This document shows, piece after piece, positions 17,959-26,472 of a stretch of DNA of 64,000 nt. Source of the stretch: Bacteroidota bacterium (GTDB lineage Bacteria > Bacteroidota > Bacteroidia > Chitinophagales > JADIYW01). Under the pieces are notes generated by a model, which did no database searches, was not told the DNA's origin, and was given only the letters and a program-made list of their open reading frames with translations. The stretch is from the NCBI GenBank assembly GCA_016705125.1, contig JADIYW010000010.1, positions 1-64,000 on the forward strand, written 5' to 3'. Numbering within the stretch: position 1 is the first letter of the stretch; each line of letters opens with the position of its first letter. The translations under genes were made by a program, and so were the position numbers.

Positions 17959-19303
17959 ATGACTTTAGAACAGTACATAGACAACATAAATAAACGATAT
18001 AAACTTGGTAATGCGACCGAGCATACTTTTCGTGGTGACTTGCAGCAATTGTTAGAAAGTTTAGTGCCTGACATAAGGGCGACCAACGAACCCAAAAGAC
18101 AATCATGTGGTGCACCCGACTATATTCTGACCAAAAAAGAAATTCCAGTAGGTTTTATTGAAGCAAAGGACATCGGCGACAAAGACCTTGAAGGAGTGAA
18201 GAAAACAGGAAACAAAGAACAGTTTGACCGTTATAAAAAAGATTTAGGCAATATCATTTTCACCGATTACATAGATTTTTATTTTTATAGATATGATGTA
18301 TTTATAACTAAAATATCGGTTGGTGAAATTACTGAAAAAGGTATAAAGCCACTTCCAGAAAATTTTGCCACATTTACAAATCTTATGGTTGGATTTTGTA
18401 ATCATATTGATCAAACCATTAAAAGTAGTCAAAAACTGGCTCAAATGATGGCAAATAAGGCACGAAACCTAGGAGATACTATTGAAAAGGCTCTTATAAG
18501 CGATGTAGAAAGTCATGAAAACTCTACGCTAAAAGATCAAATGAATGGTTTTAGACAAGTGCTTATTCATGACATTACACCAAAAGGTTTTGCTGATGTC
18601 TATGCACAAACCATTGCCTATGGCTTATTTGCAGCTAGGTTGCATGATCCTACTTTGCCTACATTCAGTCGAGAAGAAGCCGCTACACTCATCCCTAAGT
18701 CAAATCCATTTTTGCGAAAACTGTTTAATTATATAGCGGGTCCAGATCTTGACGATAGAATAAAATGGATTGTAGATGATTTAATACAGATATTTTTGGC
18801 TTGCAATGTTGTAGAAATTTTAAAAAACTATGGAAAGTCAACAAAAATGGAAGACCCAATCATCCATTTTTACGAAACTTTTTTGAGTGAGTACGACCCT
18901 AAATTGCGAAAGGCTCGTGGCGTTTGGTACACACCTGCACCCGTTGTAAATTTTATTGTAAGAGCAGTTGACGATATTTTAAAAACCGAATTTGATTTAC
19001 CACAAGGACTTGCCGACACAAGTAAAACTAGAATTAAAGTGCAGGCACAAGGACAAAATAAAACAATAGAACAAGAAGTCCATAAGGTACAGATACTTGA
19101 CCCAGCAACAGGCACAGGAACTTTCCTCGCCGAAACCATAAAGCACATTCACAAAAAATTTGAAGGGCAACAAGGCATTTGGAGCAATTATGTGGAAACG
19201 CATTTGTTACCTCGCCTCAATGGGTTTGAGTTACTGATGGCAAGTTATGCAATGGCACATTTAAAATTAGATTTGCTTTTAACCGAAACAGGATATAAAA
19301 AAA

Positions 19304-19341
19304 CCACCCCGCCTGATGGGCACCCCTCCAAGGGAGGGGAA
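19304..19341 (-). repeat. REP-like palindrome, copy A (inside methylase gene)
   Basis: CCACCCC (19304-19310), then CCCCTCC (19323-19329) and GGAGGGG (19333-19339) separated by 3 bases. It is read as TTPPDGHPSKGGEQ between TETGYK and RLRVYLTNSLEE, a highly conserved join, so it is a clean in-frame insertion of about 14 codons just after the methylase core. It is in the reverse orientation relative to copies C and E. Confidence 0.85.
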
Positions 19342-20536
19342 CAGAGGCTCCGAGTATATCTTACCAATAGTTTAGAAGAAGCATCTTCAGAAAGACCAAA
19401 TTTATTTATGTCACAATGGCTAACAGAGGAAGCCGCCCAAGCAGATGTTATTAAACGTGATACTCCAGTAATGTGTGTAATTGGAAATCCGCCATACAGC
19501 GGAGAAAGTGCCAATAAAGGCGAGTGGATTATGAGCCTGATGGAAGATTACAAAAAGACCAGGATAAAGAGAATTTGAATGAAGAAAAAATTGATAAATG
19601 ATGACTATGTAAAGTTTTGCGTTATGGGCAACATTTTATAGACAAAAACGGAAGTGGAATTTTGGCATTCATTAATCCTCACGGTTTTTAGATAATCCTA
19701 CTTTTCATGGTATGCGTTGGAATTTACTTAAAACCTATGATAAAATTTACATCATAGATTTACACGGCAACGCAAAGAAAAAAGAAACTGCACCTGATGG
19801 AAGTGCAGATATAAATGTATTTGATATTATGCAAGGAGTTTCAATTAACATCTTTGTAAAAACAGGCAAGAAAAAGAAAAATGAATTAGGTAAAGTATTT
19901 CATTTTGATTTGTATGGAAAAGAGAAATGAAATATGATTTTTTAAGAGAAAATTTAAAAAATATTGTCCTACAAGAATTAACATTAACAAACCAAATTAC
20001 TTTTTTACAGTAAAGAAATATGATGGAAGAAATGATTTATGAAAATGGATTTCAATGAATGAAATTTTCAATAATTTTACATCTGGAATGAGTAAGAGAT
20101 CAAATGATCTACAATTATTTAATACAAAAATAAAATATTGTAAATCAATTTGAAAGAATATTATCATGAACCTATTAACTGAATTATTTGAATAAAAGAT
20201 GCAAGAGAATTGGAAAAGAGGGAAGAAAAAGATTTAAAATTGAAATAATAAAAAGATTTACAAAAAATAAATTATCAGACCTTTTGATAATAGATATACA
20301 TTTTACAGGAAAAAATGAATTTCATTGTATGCCAAGAAAAGAAATTATGAATAACATATTTAATAAAGAAAATTTGGTCTATAATTTTCAAATGACAATG
20401 CAAAGTTTGAAAATATTTTTATCACGGCTTTGTGACAAAAACATAACAGGTTGCCATGGTTGTACATTCTGGTTCAGGTACAAATGCTTCCCTCTCTATC
20501 TCTATCCCGAAACCAACGGACAACAAACCATAAAAA

Positions 20537-20574
20537 CCACCTTGGCTTTCAGCCACCCCTCTGAAGGAGGGGAA
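20537..20574 (-). repeat. REP-like palindrome, copy B (inside methylase gene)
   Basis: CCACC (20537-20541), a small hairpin TGGCT/AGCCA (20543-20555), then CCCCTC (20556-20561) and GAGGGG (20567-20572). It is read as TTLAFSHPSEGGEF right after the conserved NGQQTI. A variant of the same family, in the same orientation as copies A and D, with the inner GC hairpin replaced. Confidence 0.8.
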
Positions 20575-20669
20575 TTTGGACGCGTTCCAAATCTAAACAC
20601 AGAAATAGTAAATAAATTTGCAGAAAAGTTGGGGATTCCTTTCGTAGCCGAGAAGTCCGCTACCCTCAA

Positions 20670-20707
20670 TTCCCCTCCCTTGGAGGGGTGCCCGCAGGGC
20701 GGGGTGG
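20670..20707 (+). repeat. REP-like palindrome, copy C (left border of DUF559 unit)
   Basis: CCCCTCC (20672-20678) pairs with GGAGGGG (20682-20688); GCCC (20690-20693) pairs with GGGC (20697-20700); it ends with GGGGTGG (20701-20707). It is read as NSPPLEGCPQGGV. It is the near mirror image of copy D at 21160-21197, and the two flank the DUF559 nuclease as inverted repeats with the GGGGTGG ends pointing inward. Confidence 0.88.
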
Positions 20708-21159
20708 AAAAAAAAGAAACAATATCAACCATTAACAACACTCCTATAAAACGAAATTTTATTGAAAACCTACCCTATAATCCAAAACTAAAGCAGCTGG
20801 TAAAAGACAAAAGAAAAGCAGGAATTCTATCAGAAGTATTGTTTTGGGTACAAGTTCATAAAGGAAAATTTCATAAAATAGATTTTGACCGCCAAAGGAT
20901 TATCGGAAATTATATAGTAGATTTTTATGTTAAGACCTTAGGGTTAATAGTTGAAATTGATGGAAACAGTCACGATTATAAACAAGATTATGATGCGGAA
21001 AGGCAGCTTTACTTCGAAAATTTAGGTTTGAAAGTATTTAGATGTACAGACGATGATGTTAAAAAAAATATCGACTCTGTACTAATGGCATTGGAAGATT
21101 ATATTATTGATGAATATGGTGAAAGTAGAGATTTGACCGTAGATGTGGATGAAAAAATA
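20704..21159 (+). CDS. DUF559 (Vsr-like, PD-(D/E)XK) endonuclease domain inserted in frame in the methylase
   Basis: About 150 codons between inverted palindromes C and D, in the same frame as the surrounding methylase. The DUF559 pattern is clear: NPKLKQLVKDKRKAGILSE, then LFWVQVHKGKFHKIDFDRQR, YIVDFYVKTLGLIVEIDG and a tail YFENLGLKVFRCTDDDV. Likely catalytic residues are the Glu of LSEVLFW, the Asp of IVDFYV and the Glu/Asp of VEIDG. The family is related to Vsr very-short-patch and other nicking nucleases. There is no in-frame ATG before the domain; a GTG at 20704, inside palindrome C, is the only near start, so it would be made either as an insert in the methylase or from that GTG. Its removal would rejoin FVAEK to FAPIDILDYIY. 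Confidence 0.85.
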
Positions 21160-21197
21160 CCACCCCGCCCGTTGGGCACCCCTCCAAAGGAGGGGAA
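21160..21197 (-). repeat. REP-like palindrome, copy D (right border of DUF559 unit)
   Basis: CCACCCC (21160-21166), GCCC/GGGC (21167-21170 and 21174-21177), CCCCTCC (21179-21185) pairing with GGAGGGG (21189-21195). It is read as PPRPLGTPPKEGN, a different reading frame of the element from copies A and B, yet still without a stop codon. It is inverted relative to copy C. Confidence 0.88.
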
Positions 21198-21455
21198 TTT
21201 TGCTCCAATTGACATTTTAGATTACATATATGCAGTTTTACATTCGCCAACATACCGAGAAAAATACAAAGAATTTTTAAAAATAGATTTTCCGAGAGTG
21301 CCTTATCCTAAAGACAATGACACGTTTTGGCAACTTGTTAAACTTGGCGGAGAAATCAGACAAATACATTTATTGGAAAGCCCGACAGTTGAGAAATACA
21401 TAACGCAATATCCCGAAGACGGAAACAACACAGTTACAAAATCAAAGTTTATAAG

Positions 21456-21485
21456 TTCCCCTCCTTTGGAGGGGTTAGGGGTGGT
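21456..21485 (+). repeat. REP-like palindrome, copy E (inside methylase gene)
   Basis: CCCCTCC (21458-21464) pairs with GGAGGGG (21468-21474), followed by TTAGGGGTGGT in place of the inner GC hairpin. It is read as SSPPLEGLGVVG between TVTKSKFI and KVYINDTQYFD. It is a shorter subtype in the same orientation as copy C. Confidence 0.8.
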
Positions 21486-21724
21486 CGGAAAAGTTTACAT
21501 CAACGATACCCAGTATTTCGACAATGTGCCGCAAATTGCTTGGGAGTTTTTTATTGGTGGTTATCAGCCAGCACAAAAATGGCTCAAAGACAGAAAGGAA
21601 AGAACACTTGAATTTGACGACATTTTACACTATCAAAAAATCATCGTTGCATTGTCAGAAACAGACAGACTAATGAACGAAATAAACAAAATCGACATCG
21701 AATGAGAATAAGCATTGGGTAAAG

Positions 21725-21788
21725 CATATAAGGTTTAAACCCTTTCCCACCTTTTATTTCAAATTTCCCTTTAAAAGCTTTTAGAAAA
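21725..21788 (+). repeat. Island 3'-element, copy R1 (after methylase)
   Basis: A 64-bp block beginning CATATAA, then AAACCC, TTCCCACCTTTTATTTC and ending in the palindrome TAAAAGCTTTTA plus GAAAA. It starts 20 bases after the methylase stop. It matches copy R2 (23009-23072) at 58 of 64 positions with no gap, the differences being a 5-base stretch and one more base. The flanks beyond it also resemble each other (CTTTTAGCCTCAAAA against TTTTTTAGCCATAAAA). Confidence 0.85.
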
Positions 21789-21996
21789 AAAATCAAACGA
21801 TATCTTTTAGCCTCAAAAGACAAATGGTATAAAATAATTTATTTTGTTTTACCAAAAGATTGGGATTGGTTTTCAATATCATTCTCGCCCAATGGGGAAG
21901 CTTGTTGTGTAATAAAAGAGAGTTTGACTTTATTGGCTTTTCTAACTCGCTGCAGACTTCAAAAAAAGTTATATTTGTTCAAAATTTAGACATATA
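21789..21996. other. Short intergenic stretch between R1 and the DUF1016 gene
   Basis: AT-rich, with a short open stretch on the plus strand (about 21826-21988, KDWDWFSISFSPNGEACC) that has no start codon and no family I recognise. It may be the 3' remnant of a lost gene. I see no clear promoter for the DUF1016 gene. Confidence 0.35.
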
Positions 21997-22995
21997 ATGA
22001 ATGAAATTGTTTCAAATCGTTTAGCCAATAGGATTTCAGAATTACTAATTGCTGCAAGAACGAAAGTACTGCAAACTGTAAATATTACTATGGTTATGAC
22101 TTACTTTGAAATTGGAAGAATGATAGTTGAAGAAGAACAAAAAGGCAAAGAAAGAGCAGATTAAGGAAAACGAATTATTACTTTACTTTCTGAACGCCTA
22201 ACAAATGAATTTGGAAAAGGATTTTCACAAAGAAATTTAGAACAAATTCGTCAATTTTATTCGGTTTACTCAAAAGCGCAAACACCGTCTGCGGAATTCA
22301 ATTTGAGTTGGTCGCATTATATGAAATTAATGAGAATTGACGACGAGAATGAAAGAAAATTCTATGAAATAGAATCATTTAGAAACAATTGGAGTTTAAG
22401 AGAACTTAACAGACAATATGATTCTGCACTTTTTACTCGTTTAGCTTTAAGTAAGGATAAAAATGAAATTTTACAACTTTCATTAAAAGGTCAAATAATC
22501 GAAAAGCCGCAAGATGCAATAAAAGATCCATATGTTTTAGAATTCATCGGATTGCCAGAAAATACAAACTATTCAGAAAGTGAATTGGAACAAAAAATAA
22601 TAGATAAACTAGAACACTTTTTGTTAGAATTGGGAAATGGATTTACATTTGTTGCTCGTCAAAATAGAATCAGTTTTGATGAAAAACACTTTAGAGTGGA
22701 TTTGGTTTTTTACAATAGAATACTAAAATGCTTTGTACTTATAGATCTAAAAATTGGCGAACTAAAGCACCAAGATATTGGTCAAATGCAGATGTATGTG
22801 AATTATTATGATAGAAAGGTAAAACTTGAGGACGAGAATAATACAATTGGAATAATTCTTTGTCAAAATAAAAGCGAAGCAGTTGTAGAATTTACTTTAC
22901 CAGAAAACAATCAACAAATTTTTGCAAGTAAATATTTGACAGTTTTACCAAGTAAAGAAACGCTAATTAAATTGATAAATAATCGAGATAAATAG
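21997..22995 (+). pseudogene. DUF1016 (YhcG) PD-(D/E)XK nuclease family protein with one in-frame stop codon
   Basis: Reading from the ATG at 21997, the DUF1016 N-terminal helical domain (about 1-150: LIAARTKVLQTVNITMVMTYFEIGRMI, FSQRNLEQIRQFY) and the C-terminal PD-(D/E)XK nuclease (about 190-330: FRVDLVFYN, then FVLIDLKIGELKHQDIGQM) are complete in a single frame of 332 codons, except for a TAA at codon 56 (22162-22164) in RAD-stop-GKR, where the family has Tyr (RADYGK). One T/C to A change explains it. Otherwise the open part would begin around 22303. Family members are linked to restriction loci and DNA processing, and this one sits right after a nuclease-methylase, bracketed by the repeats R1 and R2. 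Confidence 0.88.
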
Positions 22996-23008
22996 AACTA
23001 ACCTCTAA

Positions 23009-23072
23009 CATATAAATTCCAAACCCGTTCCCACCTTTTATTTCAAATTTCCCTTTAAAAGCTTTTAGAAAA
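23009..23072 (+). repeat. Island 3'-element, copy R2 (after DUF1016 gene)
   Basis: Direct copy of R1, starting 13 bases after the DUF1016 stop. It has the same order of blocks: CATATAA, AAACCC, TTCCCACCTTTTATTTC, TAAAAGCTTTTAGAAAA. R1 and R2 therefore bracket the DUF1016 gene as 64-bp direct repeats with their starts 1284 bases apart. Confidence 0.85.
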
Positions 23073-23114
23073 GAAAGAAACTTCCTTTTTTAGCCATAAA
23101 AAGTAATTGAAACT

Positions 23115-23210
23115 TGCGGAGAATAAATGCTGTTTTCTCCGCATTTAATGCGGAGAAGATTTGCTAATGCGGAGAATACATACTATATTTGGTGCAATAA
23201 TTGCGGAGAA
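23115..23210 (+). promoter_or_regulatory. Operator with five TGCGGAGAA boxes over the Fic promoter
   Basis: TGCGGAGAA lies at 23115-23123, 23149-23157, 23168-23176 and 23202-23210 on the plus strand and inverted at 23135-23143. The inverted copy and the 23149 box form a perfect 10-bp dyad with a 3-base centre (23135-23157). Forward box starts are 34, 19 and 34 bases apart. A promoter (TTG 23161-23163, 20 bases, TATATTTG 23184-23191) has one box in its spacer, one just upstream and one just after the expected start of transcription. A protein bound here would block RNA polymerase. The HTH at the C-terminus of the Fic protein is a candidate autorepressor (inference). Confidence 0.75.
23161..23191 (+). 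promoter_or_regulatory. Putative promoter of the fic gene
   Basis: TTG at 23161-23163, a 20-base spacer and TATATTTG at 23184-23191 match the Bacteroidota consensus exactly. It ends 27 bases before the ATG at 23219. Confidence 0.6.
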
Positions 23211-23218
23211 AATAAAAT

Positions 23219-24322
23219 ATGTATTTATATAATAATCAAGATTGGCCAATTTTTCGGTGGAATAGCGAAAAGCTTTTATCATTACTTTCTCATGTTAGAA
23301 ATCGACAAGGAAAGCTTTTGGGTAAAATGGGCGCTTTGGGATTTGAACTTCGCAATGATGCAAATCTTGAAATTTTAACAATGGAAATCTTAAAATCTAC
23401 TGAAATTGAAGGTGAAATACTTGATAAAGGGCAAGTAAGGTCTTCAATTGCTAGGCGATTAGGATTAGAAATATCAGGATTAGTTTATTCGGAACGAAAT
23501 GTGGATGGAATAGTTGATTTGATGATAGATGCGACAAAGAATTTTAATGAAGAATTGACTAAAGAGCGCCTATTTTCTTGGCATGCAGCACTTTTTCCAA
23601 CAGGAAAAAGTGGAATGTATAATATCATTACAGGAAATTGGCGAGACGATTCAACTGGACCAATGCAGGTTGTTTCGGGTGCACTTGGGAAAGAAAAAGT
23701 GCATTATCAAGCACCACCAGCAGTTCAAATAGAAAATGAAATGCGCATGTTTTTAGATTGGTTTAATCTGGAAGAAAACACAGATTTGGTTCTTAAAGCC
23801 GCCATTGCACATTTGTGGTTTGTGACAATTCACCCCTTTGAAGATGGAAATGGAAGAATTTCAAGGGCATTAAGTGATATGTTATTAGCTAGATCTGATG
23901 AACAATCATTCCGATTTTATAGCATGTCGACACAAATAAGAAAGGAACGGAATCTTTATTATGATATATTGGAAAAAAGTCAAAAAGGGACTTTAGACAT
24001 TACAAACTGGCTCGAGTGGTTTTTAAACTCCTTATTGCATTCTATTGAAAATTCTGAAAAACTTTTGGAGAAAATAATTTACAAACACGCTTTCTGGTTT
24101 AAATATTCGAATATAAATATGAATGAAAGGCAGAGAAAAATAATCAATTTGTTAATGGATGATTTTGAAGGCGTTTTGAAAACAACTAAATGGGCAAAAA
24201 TCTGTAAATGTTCACAAGATACCGCATTACGAGATATTCAAGATTTAATAAACAAAGGAATAATGGTAAAAAAAGAACAAGGCAGTCGGAGTACAAATTA
24301 TGAATTGAAAACAAGCGAATAA
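23219..24322 (+). CDS. Fic family protein with N-terminal inhibitory motif and C-terminal HTH
   Basis: 367 residues. The N-terminal about 100 residues are a DUF4172-type region (YNNQDWPIFRWN) that includes the autoinhibitory motif S60-TEI-E64-G65, which fits (S/T)xxxE(G/N) and would place it in the class with an N-terminal inhibitory helix. The Fic core carries HPFEDGNGR at 205-213, complete for AMP transfer to Ser/Thr/Tyr targets, and GMYNIITGNWR upstream as flap. Residues about 300-365 look like a winged helix (WAKICKCSQDTALRDIQDLINKGIMVKKEQG). The layout suggests a self-regulating AMPylator. It has its own promoter with five operator boxes and is followed by repeat R3. The target is unknown. 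Confidence 0.93.
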   Translation: MYLYNNQDWPIFRWNSEKLLSLLSHVRNRQGKLLGKMGALGFELRNDANLEILTMEILKSTEIEGEILDKGQVRSSIARRLGLEISGLVYSERNVDGIVDLMIDATKNFNEELTKERLFSWHAALFPTGKSGMYNIITGNWRDDSTGPMQVVSGALGKEKVHYQAPPAVQIENEMRMFLDWFNLEENTDLVLKAAIAHLWFVTIHPFEDGNGRISRALSDMLLARSDEQSFRFYSMSTQIRKERNLYYDILEKSQKGTLDITNWLEWFLNSLLHSIENSEKLLEKIIYKHAFWFKYSNINMNERQRKIINLLMDDFEGVLKTTKWAKICKCSQDTALRDIQDLINKGIMVKKEQGSRSTNYELKTSE

Positions 24323-24349
24323 TTGAGTGTCCTTATCATTAATATTTTT

Positions 24350-24411
24350 GGTTTAAATGCGGATTGGTTCCGCCTTTTCCGCAAAATTCCCTTTTTAAAG
24401 CTTTTAGAAAA
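24350..24411 (+). repeat. Island 3'-element, copy R3 (after fic), diverged
   Basis: It starts 27 bases after the Fic stop. It shares GGTTTAAA, TTCC(G)CCTTTT, CAAAATTCCCTTT and AAAGCTTTTAGAAAA with R1 and R2 in the same order, but is more diverged in the middle. A still weaker match lies at 27391-27426, about 66 bases after the rhodanese gene. Confidence 0.65.
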
Positions 24412-24557
24412 GTAAAATTAAAATTTCTTTTTCAGTTTGTAAAAATAAAATGTACCATATAATTTATCCTTTTTTTACCAAATATTATGAAAGAAATTTT
24501 TTCATATCTTGGCATGCTAAAGCGTAAATTTGCAGTTAAAATTTAAAAATCAACGAT

Positions 24558-25259
24558 ATGAAATCTTTATTTACCACATTAATTCTATATTTTATTCCCT
24601 TTTTGACATTTGGACAACAAATGTTATTAGAAGAATGGAATAAGGAATCCATTACCAACAAACGTTTAATTCCTAAATATGGTTATCAGGAAAAGAGTGA
24701 AAATGAAAAAAATGCAGATATTGATTTTATAAAAACAGCCCTTGCAAAAGACACTTCAAATAGAGATGCTTCGAATCGGCTTATTCAACTGGGTTTTGCC
24801 TATGTTTATAAAGATTTGAAAACCGCTATGTATCGCTTTAATCAAGCATATTTATTAGATTCGACAAATACTGATATTTATTGGGGTTTTGGTGGTGTTT
24901 ATATGACTTTAGGTGACTTTGAAAATGCAAAAAAACAATATTTAATAGGTCTTTCTATCGATTCTAATAATACACATTTATTGACCGATTACGGAACATA
25001 CTTTATGATTCAATATTTTGAATTAGAAAAAACATCTAAAAATGACGCTTTAACTAACTTAGATTCTGCAATTAGCAATTTGATGAAATCATACAGTATA
25101 AATCCATTGGATGAAAATACAACATATAAACTTTCCGTCTGTTTTTGGTACAAAAAAGACTGTAAGAATGCCTTAAAATACCACGATGAATGCAAATTAC
25201 TTGGAGGCAAACCAATAAATGCAAATTACACAAAAGATTTGTTGGAAAAGTGTAATTAA
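24558..25259 (+). CDS. Secreted tetratricopeptide-repeat protein
   Basis: 233 residues with a signal peptide (LYFIPFLTFGQQ). Residues about 65-230 contain TPR units: LIQLGFAYVYKDLKTAMYRFNQAYLLD, YWGFGGVYMTLGDFENAKKQYLIGL, LTDYGTYFMIQ, then NLMKSYSINPLDENTTYKLSVCFWYKKDCKNALKYHDEC. It probably serves as a protein-interaction scaffold in the periplasm. A -7-like TAAATTTG lies at 24525-24532. No link to the adjacent Fic gene can be seen, except that both sit in the same accessory island. Confidence 0.8.
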   Translation: MKSLFTTLILYFIPFLTFGQQMLLEEWNKESITNKRLIPKYGYQEKSENEKNADIDFIKTALAKDTSNRDASNRLIQLGFAYVYKDLKTAMYRFNQAYLLDSTNTDIYWGFGGVYMTLGDFENAKKQYLIGLSIDSNNTHLLTDYGTYFMIQYFELEKTSKNDALTNLDSAISNLMKSYSINPLDENTTYKLSVCFWYKKDCKNALKYHDECKLLGGKPINANYTKDLLEKCN

Positions 25260-25517
25260 TTGAAGTTAGAAACAGATAAAAAAAATCAATTGTTTTAATC
25301 CCAAAAGAAAATATTAAAGCTATTTCAAGAATATTGTTGAAGATAAATGGAATAATGAGTGAAATTTGAAATTGCAAATACTATTAAAAAATCAAAGCTA
25401 TTTTCTTTTTTTTTTTGTTAAAAATATTATTAAAAAAAAAAAAAAAATACAGAATTATAGTACACAACCAAAATCAAACAATTTCTTCTATTTTCAAAAG
25501 CGACCCTGAAAAAACCA
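25260..25517. other. AT-rich gap with a 17-base poly(A) tract
   Basis: No gene seen. It holds an uninterrupted run of 17 A residues (25431-25447), preceded by a T-rich run (25404-25415). Tracts of this length are prone to slippage and to sequencing error, so the local length is unreliable. Confidence 0.5.
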
Positions 25518-26255
25518 ATGATAAATATATTTTACATATTGTCAATTTTTCTTCTTACAAGTTGTGGGCAATCAAAGTCAAAACATATAACTAAACCTAT
25601 TTCGGAGACTGTAACAATAAACAACAATAAAATTGTCCAACAGAACCTTAAACTTAAACAAAATCCAACTGATTTTTTACCAAATGGGTATGTCCTTTTT
25701 GAAAAAATAATTGGGGACTTAAATAAAGATGGTCTTGACGATTGTGTGTTCGTTATAAAAGGAACAGACAAAGATGAAATCATTAAAGACGAGTATCGTG
25801 GAGAGTTAGACCGCAACCGGAGAGGCATATTCGTGTTGTTCAATAAGAATGGTAATTACGAATTGGCTTTAAAAAATTACGATTGTTTTTCTTCAGAAAA
25901 CGAAGATGGTGGCGTCTATTTTGCACCTGAGTTATCAATTGAAGTTAAAAAAGGGAATTTGTATATTTACTTTGGACACGGCAGATATGGTTATTGGAAA
26001 TACACATTCAGATTTCAAAATTCAGATTTTGAATTAATCGGTTATGACCAAAAGGACCAAAGAGGTCCTATTATTGTTAGAGAAATCAGCATTGACTTTT
26101 TGGGCAAAAACAAACAAGAAAAAGTGAATACGAATGAAAATGGGGAGAGTGGACAAGAAATTTTTGAAGAAACATGGAAAAATATAAATGTAAACTCACT
26201 TATAAAATTATCAGAAATTAAAGACTTTGACGAACTTGATATGACTCAATATTGA
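25518..26255 (+). CDS. Hypothetical lipoprotein with a VCBS/EF-like calcium-binding signature
   Basis: 245 residues. The lipobox LLTSC gives an N-terminal acylated Cys at residue 16. A segment GDLNKDGLDDCVFVIKG (about residues 68-84) resembles the DxNxDGxxD loop of VCBS/FG-GAP repeats. The rest is mixed alpha/beta with no motif I recognise. Similar single-repeat lipoproteins are frequent in Bacteroidota, usually of unknown function. No operon partner is evident. Confidence 0.7.
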   Translation: MINIFYILSIFLLTSCGQSKSKHITKPISETVTINNNKIVQQNLKLKQNPTDFLPNGYVLFEKIIGDLNKDGLDDCVFVIKGTDKDEIIKDEYRGELDRNRRGIFVLFNKNGNYELALKNYDCFSSENEDGGVYFAPELSIEVKKGNLYIYFGHGRYGYWKYTFRFQNSDFELIGYDQKDQRGPIIVREISIDFLGKNKQEKVNTNENGESGQEIFEETWKNINVNSLIKLSEIKDFDELDMTQY

Positions 26256-26472
26256 AGGAAGCATTACCGTCCATAAAAAAAATGTTTAATAGAGGTTTCG
26301 ACTATTTTGAAATTGCGTTTTTAAAAAGAAGTAAGCAAAACCCAATTAGTCCGTGTTTTTCAATTAATAAAAAAAATCAATTATAAATCGATAATTTTGT
26401 TTTGACTATTTAAAAATTGAATTATTCATCATTTTGTAAAACCAGCCGACCGAGAGAGAAATTAGAAAAAAT

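Larger units (their letters stand above)
17959..21705 (+). pseudogene. Single-chain nuclease-methylase (type ISP/IIG-like restriction-modification), frameshifted, with embedded DUF559 nuclease
   Basis: The intact first part (17959-19578) has an N-terminal Mrr-like nuclease (D54 in GAPDYIL, E68-A-K70 in GFIEAKD), a helical region, and an N6-adenine methylase core: GVWYTPAPVVNFI, DPATGTGTF at 381-389 and catalytic NPPY at 510-513. The last part (20188-21705) has YLYPETNGQQ, IDILDYIYAVLHSPTYREKY, LLESPTVEKYITQYP and GGYQPAQKWLKDRK, the conserved type ISP specificity region. Between 19560 and 20480 at least eight indels break the frame (for example one T missing in FINPHGF-LDNPTF near 19690). Five REP-like palindromes and a DUF559 nuclease are inserted in frame in conserved positions. 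No helicase domain is seen. Whether it is a pseudogene or an error-ridden intact gene cannot be settled here. Confidence 0.85.

Noticed and set aside
20704..21159. DUF559 insert as an intein
   Set aside because: No intein splicing blocks at the borders (no Cys/Ser start and no His-Asn end); the borders are the palindromes.
19304..21485. Palindromes A-E as transcription terminators
   Set aside because: They lie inside one coding region, are read through in frame and lack T tracts right after the stems.
21789..21996. Short open stretch KDWDWFSISFSPNGEACC as a gene
   Set aside because: No start codon, and no recognisable family; kept only as a possible remnant.
23115..23210. TGCGGAGAA boxes as a CRISPR array
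   Set aside because: The 9-base repeats are too short, have uneven spacing and one is inverted; they sit on a promoter, so an operator fits better.
21725..24411. R1-R3 as integron attC sites
   Set aside because: No attC core sites or imperfect long dyads are visible, and no integrase gene is present in the window.
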